A stretch of DNA of 45,703 bases from Acidobacteriota bacterium. Its GTDB lineage: Bacteria; Acidobacteriota; Vicinamibacteria; Marinacidobacterales; Marinacidobacteraceae. The translations under genes and the position numbers were made by a program. Of this stretch, positions 9,056 to 17,438 are shown piece by piece (position 1 is the stretch's first letter; each line of letters begins with the position of its first letter). Below the pieces are notes generated by a model, which searched no databases, was not told the origin of the DNA, and was given only the letters and a program-made list of their open reading frames with translations. The stretch lies in contig JAJDVI010000072.1 in NCBI GenBank assembly GCA_022826195.1, forward strand, positions 1 through 45,703. Direction: 5' to 3'.

Positions 9056-10297
9056 TCAGGCGGACATGCCGCGCGCCGCAATCGGCCAGACGGCTTCCAC
9101 CAGCCCGCCGCGGACCGCGTACATCCGGTCGTAGAGGTTCACCACCGGATCGCAGTGGGAGACGATGAGCTCCAGCTTGTCGCCGACCTGGTAGATCCGG
9201 CTCGGGTCCTCGTAGCGGATCGTGCCGAACTCGTCGGAGCCTGACGTGTAGCTCATCCCGCTTTCGCCCTTGACGATCGCCCAGGGCCGGTTGATGGTGC
9301 AGGCCTTGGCGCCGGCGTCGGTGGTGGCGCGGCCCTCGTACTGCGCGTTGAGCACCGTCGCCAGGATCGTCAGCGACGGCTGGAAGTCGGTGTAGACGTC
9401 GGGGTCGGTGGCGCCGCCGATCTCCAGGTACTGCGCGTCCATGAAGACGTAGCTCCCGCACTGGACGTCCGTGAAGCCGGGAGTCTCGTGATCGATGTTG
9501 TAGCTCCCGGTCCCGCCGCCGCTGAAGATCCCCGTGTCGAGACCGGAGGCCTTCATCCGTTCGCAGGTGTCCGCCGCCGCCGCCAGCCGCTCCAGCGTCT
9601 GCGCCCTGCGCTTCTCGAATCCCTTGACGTGCTGCGACCCACCGTCGTAACAGAGGATCCCGCGCAGTCTGAGCCCGGGAAGCTGGTCCACGAGCTGCGC
9701 CAGTTGGAGCGCCGGCTCTCCGGGCGTGATCCCGGTCCGGTGGCCCCCCGGGTCCACGTCCACCGTCACGTCGGCAGTGATCCCGGCCGCTACCGCCGCC
9801 TCCGAGAGGGCGCGCGCGTTCGCCTCGGTGTCGGTCGTCTGGATGAATCCGGGGCACTGCTTCGAGAGCCCCATCGCACGGCGGATCTTGAAGGGGGTCA
9901 CGTTGCTGGTCGTCAGGAGCAGCCGGTCGATCCCGTGGTCGAAGAGCGCCTGGGCCTCGCTGACCTTGGCGACCGAGATCCCCAGCGCTCCGGCTTCGAG
10001 CTGCAGCCGGGCGATCGCCGGACACTTGTGGGTCTTGGCGTGGGGACGCGGCGCGATGCCGTTCGCGGCGGTGGTCCGGGCCATGGTGGCGATGTTCGCC
10101 TCCAGGGCGTCGAGGTCCACGAGGAGCGCCGGGGTGTCGAGGTCCCACATGGAGATCCCGAACTCCGCGACTTCGCGACCGGCCGCGCGGGCCTCGATCT
10201 CGGCGCCGGTGAGGCCCTTCGCCGCTCCCGGTGAGAACACGGCCGCGGAGGCGCCGGCGGCGCCGAGAAAACTTCGTCGGGACAGGGCATTCATCAT
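9056..10297 (-). CDS. Tat-exported PLP enzyme of the D-threonine aldolase / D-serine dehydratase family
   Basis: A 413-residue protein that begins with a twin-arginine signal (SRRSFLGAAGASAA). The mature part has the alanine-racemase-like barrel with the PLP lysine in PHAKTHKC (near residue 92). The C-terminal beta domain carries the metal site SHCDPVVNLYD, whose His-x-Asp pattern fits metal-activated D-threonine aldolases better than the His-x-Cys of eukaryotic-type D-serine dehydratase. Such enzymes cleave D-3-hydroxyamino acids to glycine and an aldehyde, with a divalent metal. Tat export agrees with cofactor loading before secretion, so a periplasmic role is likely. The start is one of two adjacent ATGs at 10297 and 10294. 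Substrate is inferred at family level only. Confidence 0.88.
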   Translation of the reverse strand: MMNALSRRSFLGAAGASAAVFSPGAAKGLTGAEIEARAAGREVAEFGISMWDLDTPALLVDLDALEANIATMARTTAANGIAPRPHAKTHKCPAIARLQLEAGALGISVAKVSEAQALFDHGIDRLLLTTSNVTPFKIRRAMGLSKQCPGFIQTTDTEANARALSEAAVAAGITADVTVDVDPGGHRTGITPGEPALQLAQLVDQLPGLRLRGILCYDGGSQHVKGFEKRRAQTLERLAAAADTCERMKASGLDTGIFSGGGTGSYNIDHETPGFTDVQCGSYVFMDAQYLEIGGATDPDVYTDFQPSLTILATVLNAQYEGRATTDAGAKACTINRPWAIVKGESGMSYTSGSDEFGTIRYEDPSRIYQVGDKLELIVSHCDPVVNLYDRMYAVRGGLVEAVWPIAARGMSA

Positions 10298-10400
10298 CCC
10301 GCGTTTGTACCACCCCCGCGCCAGGACCGGCGACCGGGAACTCCGCCGGTCCGGTCGCCCGGCTCGAGGAGGTCGCGGTGACCCTGTGGGTGCGAATCCG

Positions 10401-10432
10401 ACATCATTACATCATTACGTCTTGGTATCATT
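10401..10432 (+). promoter_or_regulatory. Direct-repeat operator candidate upstream of the toxin-antitoxin pair
   Basis: Two tandem copies of ACATCATT (10401-10408, 10409-10416) are followed by a partial third, TATCATT (10426-10432). They lie in unusually AT-rich DNA just before the antitoxin ATG at 10438. Ribbon-helix-helix antitoxins typically bind short repeated sites over their own promoter, so this is a good autoregulation site by position. Confidence 0.5.
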
Positions 10433-10437
10433 CACTC

Positions 10438-10701
10438 ATGAAGCGCCTGCAGATTCAGCTGGACGAAGCCATCTACGACGCCCTGCGGCGTCGCGCCTTT
10501 GAAGAACAGGTTTCGATGGCATCCGTCGTCCGTGATGCCCTCGCTGGGTCCGTCGGGACGCCGGCGCCTTCTCCGCAAACCCTCGAGGACTTCGGATTCA
10601 TCGGCGCCGGGAGCAGCGAATCGCCGCTCGACGGCCCGGTATCGGAGCGCCACGATGAGTTCCTGGACGAAGCGATCACCGCGCGGTTCCGGAAACGATG
10701 A
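10438..10701 (+). CDS. Ribbon-helix-helix (CopG-type) antitoxin
   Basis: An 87-residue protein. The N terminus MKRLQIQLDEAIYDALRRRA is a typical RHH strand-helix, followed by a second helix (VSMASVVRDALAG). The Pro-rich and acidic C-terminal tail would be the toxin-binding part. The ATG at 10438 is preferred because homologous proteins start at this strand; a longer frame runs upstream but has no protein-like content. The stop codon overlaps the toxin start as ATGA. Expected function: neutralise the adjacent PIN ribonuclease and repress the operon. Confidence 0.85.
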   Translation: MKRLQIQLDEAIYDALRRRAFEEQVSMASVVRDALAGSVGTPAPSPQTLEDFGFIGAGSSESPLDGPVSERHDEFLDEAITARFRKR

Positions 10702-11096
10702 TCTTTCTGGACACCTCGGTCATCTACGCGCTCGCCGACCGCCGCGACGAATTCCACGGGGTCGCGCGGACCCGGTTCGATCTTGCCCTGCAGAGCCGCC
10801 GCCCGCTCGTTACCCACAGCTACGTGCTCGTGGAAGCCATGGCGCTGCTGCAGCGGCGGCTCGACCTCCGGACGGCCCTCGAGTTCTCACGGAACGCGGC
10901 CGCGTTTGAAGTCGAATGGGTGGGGGCCGGGCTCCATCGTCAGGCGCTGGCGGCGCTGTCCGCCGGAGCCGGGACCAGCTTCGTGGATCAGGTGAGCTTC
11001 GCCGTCATGCGGCGCCGTGGCATCACCGAGGCGCTGGCTCTCGACGCGGACTTCGTGGCGGCGGGTTTCAGCCTCTTCGGCGCGACGCCATCCTGA
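10698..11096 (+). CDS. PIN-domain toxin ribonuclease (VapC family)
   Basis: A 132-residue PIN protein. Acidic metal ligands are visible at the expected places: Asp5 in FLDTSVIYAL, Glu near 46 in VLVEAMALL, Asp near 98 in SFVDQVSFAVM, and Asp in ALDADF. PIN toxins cleave RNA in a Mg- or Mn-dependent way and stop translation when the antitoxin is lost. It is translationally coupled to the RHH antitoxin by a four-base overlap. Length and motifs are normal, so it is probably intact. Confidence 0.9.
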   Translation: MIFLDTSVIYALADRRDEFHGVARTRFDLALQSRRPLVTHSYVLVEAMALLQRRLDLRTALEFSRNAAAFEVEWVGAGLHRQALAALSAGAGTSFVDQVSFAVMRRRGITEALALDADFVAAGFSLFGATPS

Positions 11097-11160
11097 CCGC
11101 CGGCAGGGGCACCTCGGCGGTAGCGCGGGCGAGCGGGAATCTCGTAGTATCGCCAGCCCC

Positions 11161-12792
11161 ATGCGTCTTGCAGCCGCGGCTCTCCTGCTTTCCCTTGCCG
11201 TGTCGCCCGGCGCCGCCGGCGCCCAGGACGGCATCCCGGTGACGAGCCCGCTCATCGAGGCGGCGTGCGGCAGTTGCCACGCGACCGACGACGAGGGCCG
11301 GATGTCGCGGATCTCCTGGCAGCGGAAGTCGGCGGAAGGCTGGCAGATCACGGTGATCCGGATGATCCGCACGGGGAACATCAGCCTCAGCGCCGAGGAG
11401 GCGCGGGACGTGGTCCGCTACCTGACGGACAACCACGGCCTCGCTCCCGAGGAGGAGCGTCCTTACTTCTATCTGGCGGAACAGCGGCCCCACCAGGAGA
11501 CCTTCGCCGAGGACGAGGCGCTGCTCCAGGAGACCTGCTCCCGCTGCCACCTCACCGCCCGCTTCCGCACCCAGCGGCGCGCGGCGGAGGAATGGGACCT
11601 GCTGAAGGGGATGCACGTCGGCTACTTCCCCACGATCGAGGGCCAGACCTTCCGCGGGGAAACGCCCGAGGACGGCTGGGCCGTCGACCGGGTCCTCGAC
11701 CAGCTCAAGGAGAAGTACCCCTTCGAAACCGCGGCCTGGCGGTCCTACCGCGCCAAGGGGCCGGGACCGGGCATCGCGGGACGCTGGTTCTTCCGCGGCT
11801 CCCAGCCGGGGAGCGGGCCCATCGGCGGCATCGTCGAGTTCCGGCCGGATGACGGATCGGAGGGGAACTACGGCTACGAGGCCAACCTGGTCCATGCCGA
11901 CGGCACCACCGAGCGCCGGCTGGGCGCCGGAGTGCTGTACGGCGGGTTCTCGTTCCGCGGCCGAGCGCAGGGCGACCGGCTCGAGCAGCGCCGCGCGGCG
12001 CTCATGCTTTCCGACGACGGCCAGACGCTCACCGGCCGGCTCTTCAGCGGCCGTTTCGGCGAGGACGGGCTCGACGTCACGCTCACCCGGGCCGCGGGTG
12101 GGGTCCAGATCGCCGCCGCCTGGCCGCCCGCGGGCCGGACGGGCGGCACGGCCGCCGGAGTCCGGATCCTCGGGGCCGGCTTCGGCGAGGACGCGGCCGC
12201 CTCGCTCGACTTCGGGGCCGGCGTGACGGTCGAGAACGCCCGGCGGGTTTCCGAAATGGAACTTCTCGTGGACCTCCGGATCGACGACGCGGCCCCGCTC
12301 GGCTACCGCGACGTGTCCGCCGGCGGCATTCGCCTGGTGGACGGCTTCGCGGTCCACGACGGTGTGGACTACATCCGCGTCTCTCCCGAGATGGCGCTTT
12401 CCCGGGTCGGCGGCGCCGTGGCGCCGAAGCAGTTCGTCCAGTTCGAGGCGAGCGGCTGGCACCGCGGCCCCGACGACGAACCGCTCACCGGCGACGACCT
12501 GGCGCTCGGGCCGGTCGAGGTCACCTGGACCACCGAGGAGTACTTCATCCGGGACGAGGACGCCGACACCCGCTTCGTGGGGAACATCGACGAGCGTGGC
12601 CTGTTCACGCCGGGGCTCGACGGCCCGAACCCGGAGCGCGAGCTGATGGCCGACAACATGGGAGACGTCTGGGTGGTCGCCGAACACCGGGATCCGGTGA
12701 GCGGCGAGACGCTCCGCGACCGCGCCCGCCTCGTGGTGTCTCCCCCGGTCTTCCTCTACTGGGACCTGTTCCCGCAACGGGCCGGAGAGTGA
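11161..12792 (+). CDS. qhpA: Quinohemoprotein amine dehydrogenase alpha subunit (dihaem cytochrome c)
   Basis: A 543-residue exported protein with signal peptide MRLAAAALLLSLAVSPGAAG and cleavage near AGA-QD. Two haem c sites are present, CGSCH (36-40) and CSRCH (126-130). They are followed by the beta-rich domains of the QHNDH alpha subunit (RWFFRGS, GRLFSGRFGEDGLDVTL, and Ig-like repeats to the C terminus). The subunit takes electrons from the CTQ cofactor in the gamma subunit and passes them to an external cytochrome or cupredoxin. It is the first gene of the qhp operon and its stop overlaps the next start. The ATG at 11161 is chosen because it gives the signal peptide; the frame is open further upstream. 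Confidence 0.95.
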   Translation: MRLAAAALLLSLAVSPGAAGAQDGIPVTSPLIEAACGSCHATDDEGRMSRISWQRKSAEGWQITVIRMIRTGNISLSAEEARDVVRYLTDNHGLAPEEERPYFYLAEQRPHQETFAEDEALLQETCSRCHLTARFRTQRRAAEEWDLLKGMHVGYFPTIEGQTFRGETPEDGWAVDRVLDQLKEKYPFETAAWRSYRAKGPGPGIAGRWFFRGSQPGSGPIGGIVEFRPDDGSEGNYGYEANLVHADGTTERRLGAGVLYGGFSFRGRAQGDRLEQRRAALMLSDDGQTLTGRLFSGRFGEDGLDVTLTRAAGGVQIAAAWPPAGRTGGTAAGVRILGAGFGEDAAASLDFGAGVTVENARRVSEMELLVDLRIDDAAPLGYRDVSAGGIRLVDGFAVHDGVDYIRVSPEMALSRVGGAVAPKQFVQFEASGWHRGPDDEPLTGDDLALGPVEVTWTTEEYFIRDEDADTRFVGNIDERGLFTPGLDGPNPERELMADNMGDVWVVAEHRDPVSGETLRDRARLVVSPPVFLYWDLFPQRAGE

Positions 12793-14231
12793 CCGTGCCC
12801 GACACCGCCCCGACCCTCGTCGAAGCGACCCAGATGCACCGGTTCTCCGGTGGGGAGCGGCGTTACGCCTTCCTGGTGCCGTCCTCCATGATCTTCGAGC
12901 TGGACGAGACCAGCGAGCGGGTGCTGGACCGGCTCGCGGCGGGGCCGAAGTCCCCGGCGGACGTGGTCGAGTCCGCGGAGGAAGAAGCCGCCCTTCGGGA
13001 GCTGGCCGGCGTCGGCGCGGTCGCCCGGCAGGGCGCGCCACTTATCCCGATCGGCGGCCTCCAGGAAGTGGATGGCCCGCCGCCGATCCGGACCGTGGTG
13101 CTCAACGTCACGAACTCGTGCAACCTCGCCTGCCGCTACTGCTACGAGTACGGCGACGACCGGATCGCCGAAGCGGAGGTTCCGCTGGCCATGACCGAGG
13201 AGGTCGCGCGCCAGTCGGTGGACCGGCTGATCGCCGATTCCGGAGAGGCGAGGGATCTCCAGGTCACCTTCTTCGGCGGCGAGACGCTGCTCAACTGGCG
13301 GGTGATCCGGCCCACCGTCGAGTACGCCCGGGAGCAGGCGCAAGAGGCCGGCAAGCGGGTCGACTTCAGCCTCACGACGAACGCCACCCTCCTGACCCGC
13401 GAGGTCTCGCAGTGGATCGCGGACAACGGGATCGGGGTCACGATCTCGGTGGACGGCGACAAGCAGTTCCAGGACTCCATGCGGGTCTACAAGAGCGGGA
13501 TGGGCAGCTACGACGTCATCGCCCCCCGGATCGCCGAGTTCCTGAAGCTGCAGAAACGGCCGGTCGGCGCCCGGGTGACCATCACCTCGAAGAACCTCGA
13601 CGTGCCCCGCATCTTCGAACACCTCATGGGGCTCGGGTTCTACGAGGTGGGCTTCGCCCCCGTGACCTCGTCTCCCGATCAGGACTACGCCCTCGGCGAG
13701 GACGGGTTCGACGAACTGCTCGACCAGTTCCGGGATCTCGCCGACGACTACGTCGAGGCGGCCACCGAGGGCCGCTATCTCGGCTTCTCCAACCTCAGCG
13801 ACCTGCTCGGCGAAATCCACGAGGGCGTGAGCAAGGCCTATCCCTGCGGCGCCGGGCTGGGCCTCGTGGGGGTCGCCCCCGGCGGCGAGGTCGGCCTCTG
13901 CCACCGGTTCGCCGGGTCGGGGGACCACGACCTCGGACACGTGGCCACCGGAATCGACGACGAACTCCGCGCCGAGCACCTGAAGAAGGCGCACATCGAC
14001 GCCCGCACCGACTGCAGCCAGTGCTGGGTCCGCAGCCTCTGCTCGGGGGGCTGCTACCACGAGGCGCAGGTCCGCTACGGCGACCGCTTCCGCCCCAATC
14101 TCCACTACTGCGACTGGATCCGCGACTGGACCGCGCTCGGCCTCTCGGCGTACGGGCGTATCCTTGACCGGAATCCCCGCTTCCTGACCCGCTTCGAGGG
14201 CATGGTGCGGGTCGAGAACCCGACGCCTTAG
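12789..14231 (+). CDS. qhpD: Radical SAM/SPASM enzyme for thioether cross-links in the amine dehydrogenase gamma subunit
   Basis: A 480-residue radical SAM protein with the 4Fe-4S motif CNLACRYC (Cys 111, 115, 118) and the GGE-type motif FFGGETLLN. A C-terminal SPASM region is rich in Cys (PCGAGLGL, GLCHRF, CSQCWVRSLCSGGCYH) and would hold the auxiliary clusters. QhpD forms the Cys-to-Asp/Glu thioether bonds of the gamma subunit. The N-terminal 90 residues resemble a peptide-recognition domain. The GTG start overlaps the qhpA stop by four bases (GTGA), and its substrate gene qhpC follows after eight bases. A second GTG six bases downstream is an alternative start. Confidence 0.95.
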   Translation: MTVPDTAPTLVEATQMHRFSGGERRYAFLVPSSMIFELDETSERVLDRLAAGPKSPADVVESAEEEAALRELAGVGAVARQGAPLIPIGGLQEVDGPPPIRTVVLNVTNSCNLACRYCYEYGDDRIAEAEVPLAMTEEVARQSVDRLIADSGEARDLQVTFFGGETLLNWRVIRPTVEYAREQAQEAGKRVDFSLTTNATLLTREVSQWIADNGIGVTISVDGDKQFQDSMRVYKSGMGSYDVIAPRIAEFLKLQKRPVGARVTITSKNLDVPRIFEHLMGLGFYEVGFAPVTSSPDQDYALGEDGFDELLDQFRDLADDYVEAATEGRYLGFSNLSDLLGEIHEGVSKAYPCGAGLGLVGVAPGGEVGLCHRFAGSGDHDLGHVATGIDDELRAEHLKKAHIDARTDCSQCWVRSLCSGGCYHEAQVRYGDRFRPNLHYCDWIRDWTALGLSAYGRILDRNPRFLTRFEGMVRVENPTP

Positions 14232-14239
14232 GAGACGCC

Positions 14240-14566
14240 ATGAAACACCTCTCCCCCAAGAACCTCAAGGCGCGCTTCGCCACCGAGTGGCTGGAAGGCG
14301 GCGGCGCCGCGCGCGCCACCGCCGACGACCCCGGACCCCACTACCCGTCGGGCTGCACCACCATCTTCTCGCCGGGCTGGGAGGTGGATTCGACCGGAGG
14401 AACCGCGGCGCTCTGCCAGCCCATGGAACGGGACCTCTACGACTGCTACAAGACCTGCTACTGGCCGGCCCAGGTGCCCGACTACCTGAACAACAGTCCC
14501 GACTGGCACAAGAACTGTGCGGCCGCCGTGCAGGACTGGCGGGAGATCGACCTGGTCTTTCCCTGA
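14240..14566 (+). CDS. qhpC: Quinohemoprotein amine dehydrogenase gamma subunit, CTQ-bearing peptide precursor
   Basis: A 108-residue peptide with an N-terminal leader of about 30 residues (MKHLSPKNLKARFATEWLEG) and a Cys-rich core. Every cross-linking residue known from Paracoccus QHNDH is at the right spacing. With SGC as Cys7, the pairs Cys7-Glu16 (FSPGWE), Cys27-Asp33 (CQPMERD), Cys41-Asp49 (CYWPAQVPD) and the cofactor pair Cys37-Trp43 all line up. Trp43 and Cys37 become cysteine tryptophylquinone, the redox centre that oxidises primary amines. AGGAG lies just before the ATG. The product is a RiPP-like precursor cross-linked by QhpD, trimmed by QhpE and exported, probably by QhpF. Confidence 0.97.
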   Translation: MKHLSPKNLKARFATEWLEGGGAARATADDPGPHYPSGCTTIFSPGWEVDSTGGTAALCQPMERDLYDCYKTCYWPAQVPDYLNNSPDWHKNCAAAVQDWREIDLVFP

Positions 14567-14624
14567 GGCGCCCTTCCCCGAAGTTCCCCCCGAGATTCGA
14601 AGTCCCGACCCCGAGTTCCATTCC

Positions 14625-15695
14625 ATGATCCGGCGGCTCCTCCTCGCGCTCGGGATGGCTGCGCTCCTGCCCGGGCTCGCGAGCGGGCAGGATGCGGACC
14701 GTTTCCTGGCGGGCATCTGGCCCGATGAACTCATCACCTTCGACCAGGAGTCCCTGACGTTCGAAAAGATCGGGAACCTGCGCCACGGCGCCGCCACCAA
14801 CAACACCTGGACCGCCGACGGCCGCTTCATGGCCATCGTGACCGGCCGGATGGAGATCGTCGAGATCTTCGATGCCGCCGAAATGGCCGTCGTGGACGAT
14901 TTCCAGCTCAGCACGGTGGGCACCCGCATCCGTTTCATGAGCGCGACCCCGGGACCGGACGCCCGGCGGGTCTACCTGGTCCCCGTCGTCGTGGACCTCG
15001 AGCCGGACCGCTTCATCCACAAGACGCCGTCGGAGATCTGGGTGTTCGACCGTGAAGCGCGCGAGGTCACCCACCGGATCCCGCTCGGCGGCGCCGACGA
15101 CTGGCGTCCCAACATCTACTTCAGCCCGGACGGTTCTTCGGTGTTCCTGGTGAACGACCAGATCGTGGAACTCGACGCGGAGACCTTCGAGGAAACGGAC
15201 CGGATCGCCTTGGACCAGCCCCTCGCTCCCGGCTACGGCGGGGTCCGAGGGCACTCGCTCGACGAGGTGGAGCCGGGCCGGCTCTTCGGCGTCTACCGGA
15301 CGGTGGAACCGCGCCAGGGGATGGAACTCTTCGGCCTGCTCGAGATCCGGCTGCCGGAAAAGACCTTCAGCCACTACGAGGTGGGGCCGCAGATGCGCCT
15401 CGCGCGTTTCGCGCTCTCGCCCGACGGCAAGCGCGGCTATGCCGGACTGAGCGACGCGGCGGTGATCGACATGGAGAGCCGGCAGGTCATCCTGCGCAAG
15501 AAGGGCTTCGAGCGGGGCCGCACCAACATCTCGATGATCGTCTCGGCGGACGGCAAGCGCCTCTTTGTCTCGGGCGTCGGGGACACCATGTACGTCTACG
15601 ACGCGGAGACGCTGGACCCCGAGACCGAGATCTTCGCGGGGGGCGACTTCATGATCCCGCCGCAGCCGATCCGCTACCGGGCCGCCGGAAACTGA
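14625..15695 (+). CDS. qhpB: Quinohemoprotein amine dehydrogenase beta subunit (beta-propeller)
   Basis: A 356-residue exported protein with signal peptide MIRRLLLALGMAALLPGLAS followed by repeated propeller blades (TWTADGRFMAIVTG, YFSPDGSSVFLVND, ALSPDGKRGYAGLSD, VSADGKRLFVSG). It matches the seven-bladed beta subunit that cradles the gamma subunit and closes the active site. The ATG at 14625 is chosen from the signal peptide; the frame is open further upstream and overlaps qhpC, which is less likely. A 58-base gap after qhpC shows no strong hairpin. Confidence 0.93.
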   Translation: MIRRLLLALGMAALLPGLASGQDADRFLAGIWPDELITFDQESLTFEKIGNLRHGAATNNTWTADGRFMAIVTGRMEIVEIFDAAEMAVVDDFQLSTVGTRIRFMSATPGPDARRVYLVPVVVDLEPDRFIHKTPSEIWVFDREAREVTHRIPLGGADDWRPNIYFSPDGSSVFLVNDQIVELDAETFEETDRIALDQPLAPGYGGVRGHSLDEVEPGRLFGVYRTVEPRQGMELFGLLEIRLPEKTFSHYEVGPQMRLARFALSPDGKRGYAGLSDAAVIDMESRQVILRKKGFERGRTNISMIVSADGKRLFVSGVGDTMYVYDAETLDPETEIFAGGDFMIPPQPIRYRAAGN

Positions 15696-15732
15696 ACAGC
15701 GATCGCCGGGAATCCCCGCATGACCCATCGTC

Positions 15733-17421
15733 ATGCGTGAAAGCGGCGCCCTGACCCGTCCCTCCGACATCTACCGGCGTGCGTTCCGGCTGACGCTCCC
15801 CTACTGGCGGAAGCTCTCGGGAGTCCTCGTCCTCTCCCTGCTGGCCGGGCTGCCCGGCCAGCTGTGGCCGCTGCTCCTGGTCCCCCTCCTCGACGACGCC
15901 CTGCTCGGCGGCAACTTCGGACTGCTGCTCCAGCTCGCGGCGCTGATGGTCGTCATGCAGGTCGGCGGCCTGGTGCTGACCTCGTACACCGGCTACCGCT
16001 ACGTGGGTCTCTCGGCCCGCGCCCTGTTCGACCTGCGCCTGACGGTGTACCGGCGGCTCCAGCAGCTCTCGCCCCGGTTCTTCGCGGGCGCCCGCACCGG
16101 CGACCTCCTTTCGCGCCTCAATACCGATGTCTCCGAACTGCAGCGGACAGCCGGCGACCTGCTGCTGTCGCTCACCCAGAACGTGGTGGGGCTCCTGGTC
16201 GCCCTGGTGCTCGTGCTCGCGCTGGCGCCAGCGCTGCTCGTGCCGGCGCTGCTGGTCCTGCCCTTCGCCGCCCTCGCGCTGACGCGTCTCCGCACCCGGG
16301 TGACCGACGAGAACCGGAGGTTGCGCGAAGCCGGAGCGTCCGTCGGCAGCGCCCTCGTCGAGTCCGTCCTGGGGATGCGGCAGACGGTCGCCTTCCGGCA
16401 GGAAGAGCGCGAGGCGGAGCGTTTCCGCGGCGAGAACGACCGCTTCATCGACGCGCTGCTGCGGGCGCGGCGGACGACCTACGTGGCTTCCGGGATCCCC
16501 GCGTCCCTGGTCTCCATCGCCGGCGCCGCGGCGTTCCTCTACGGCGGTTATCAGGTGATCCAGGGAAACCTCACCCTGGGCACCCTGGGGGCGGCGATGA
16601 CCTACCAGATGCGCCTCTTCGGCCCGGTGCAGGGCCTCCTGGGCCAGTACCTCGGACTGCGGGCCGCCCGGGCGTCGTTCGAGCGGGTGTTCGAACTGCT
16701 GGACGAGCCCGCCGGCGTCGTGGACCCGGCGCATCCGGTCCCGGCCTCCAGACCGCGGGGACCGCTCCGCATCGAGTCGGTCTCCCTGTCGTACGGCAGG
16801 GAGGAAAAGCCGGTACTCGACGGCGCCTCGCTCATGCTTCCCGAGACGTCGCTCACCGTGCTCTTCGGCCCGAGCGGGGTGGGAAAGACCACCCTCTCCG
16901 ATCTGATCCTGCGGCGCCTCGATCCGGATGAGGGCGGCGTTTCGTGGGCCGGCGCCGATATCCGGAAACTCTCCCTTTCCGAACTCCGGAGCGGGATCGC
17001 GGTCGTGGAACAGGAGCCCTTCCTCTGGCACGCGCCGATCGGCGAGAACATCCGCTACGGGCGGCCCGCCGCGGCCGACTCCGAGATCGCCGACGCCGTC
17101 CGCCTCGCGGCGCTCGACGATTTCGTCGCGCGTCTGCCGGAAGGCCTTTCCACGGTCGTCGGGGAACGCGGCCAGCAACTGTCGGCCGGCCAGCGTCAGC
17201 GGATCGCCATCGCGCGCGCGGTGCTCGCCGATCCGGCTCTCATCCTGCTGGATGAGCCGAGCTCGGCCCTCGACGCGGAGACCGAAGCACTCCTGGTCCA
17301 GCGACTCGTTCCCTGGCTGAAACGCCGGACCGCGCTCGTGATGACCCACCGGCGGGCATTCGTTGAAGCCGCCGATCAGGTCTTCGCCCTCCGCGACGGC
17401 CGCATCGAGACCGCGAACTGA
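15733..17421 (+). CDS. qhpF: ABC exporter (fused membrane and ATPase) of the qhp operon
   Basis: A 562-residue half-transporter. Residues 20-310 hold six transmembrane segments, and residues 335-560 hold the ATPase with Walker A GPSGVGKTT, signature LSAGQRQR, Walker B LILLDEPSSAL and the switch His in MTHR. In the Paracoccus system the QhpF ABC protein carries the modified gamma subunit across the inner membrane. The position between qhpB and the protease gene fits that role. No N-terminal peptidase domain is present, which agrees with cleavage by the separate protease. An ATG at 15720 runs into a stop, so 15733 is the start. Confidence 0.9.
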   Translation: MRESGALTRPSDIYRRAFRLTLPYWRKLSGVLVLSLLAGLPGQLWPLLLVPLLDDALLGGNFGLLLQLAALMVVMQVGGLVLTSYTGYRYVGLSARALFDLRLTVYRRLQQLSPRFFAGARTGDLLSRLNTDVSELQRTAGDLLLSLTQNVVGLLVALVLVLALAPALLVPALLVLPFAALALTRLRTRVTDENRRLREAGASVGSALVESVLGMRQTVAFRQEEREAERFRGENDRFIDALLRARRTTYVASGIPASLVSIAGAAAFLYGGYQVIQGNLTLGTLGAAMTYQMRLFGPVQGLLGQYLGLRAARASFERVFELLDEPAGVVDPAHPVPASRPRGPLRIESVSLSYGREEKPVLDGASLMLPETSLTVLFGPSGVGKTTLSDLILRRLDPDEGGVSWAGADIRKLSLSELRSGIAVVEQEPFLWHAPIGENIRYGRPAAADSEIADAVRLAALDDFVARLPEGLSTVVGERGQQLSAGQRQRIAIARAVLADPALILLDEPSSALDAETEALLVQRLVPWLKRRTALVMTHRRAFVEAADQVFALRDGRIETAN

Positions 17422-17438
17422 CGGCGTCGGCGACCGAA

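Noticed and set aside
11140-11160. TAGTAT as a promoter element directly before qhpA
   Set aside because: It is only 11 bases from the ATG with no convincing partner element, so it would give an almost leaderless transcript; too weak to list.
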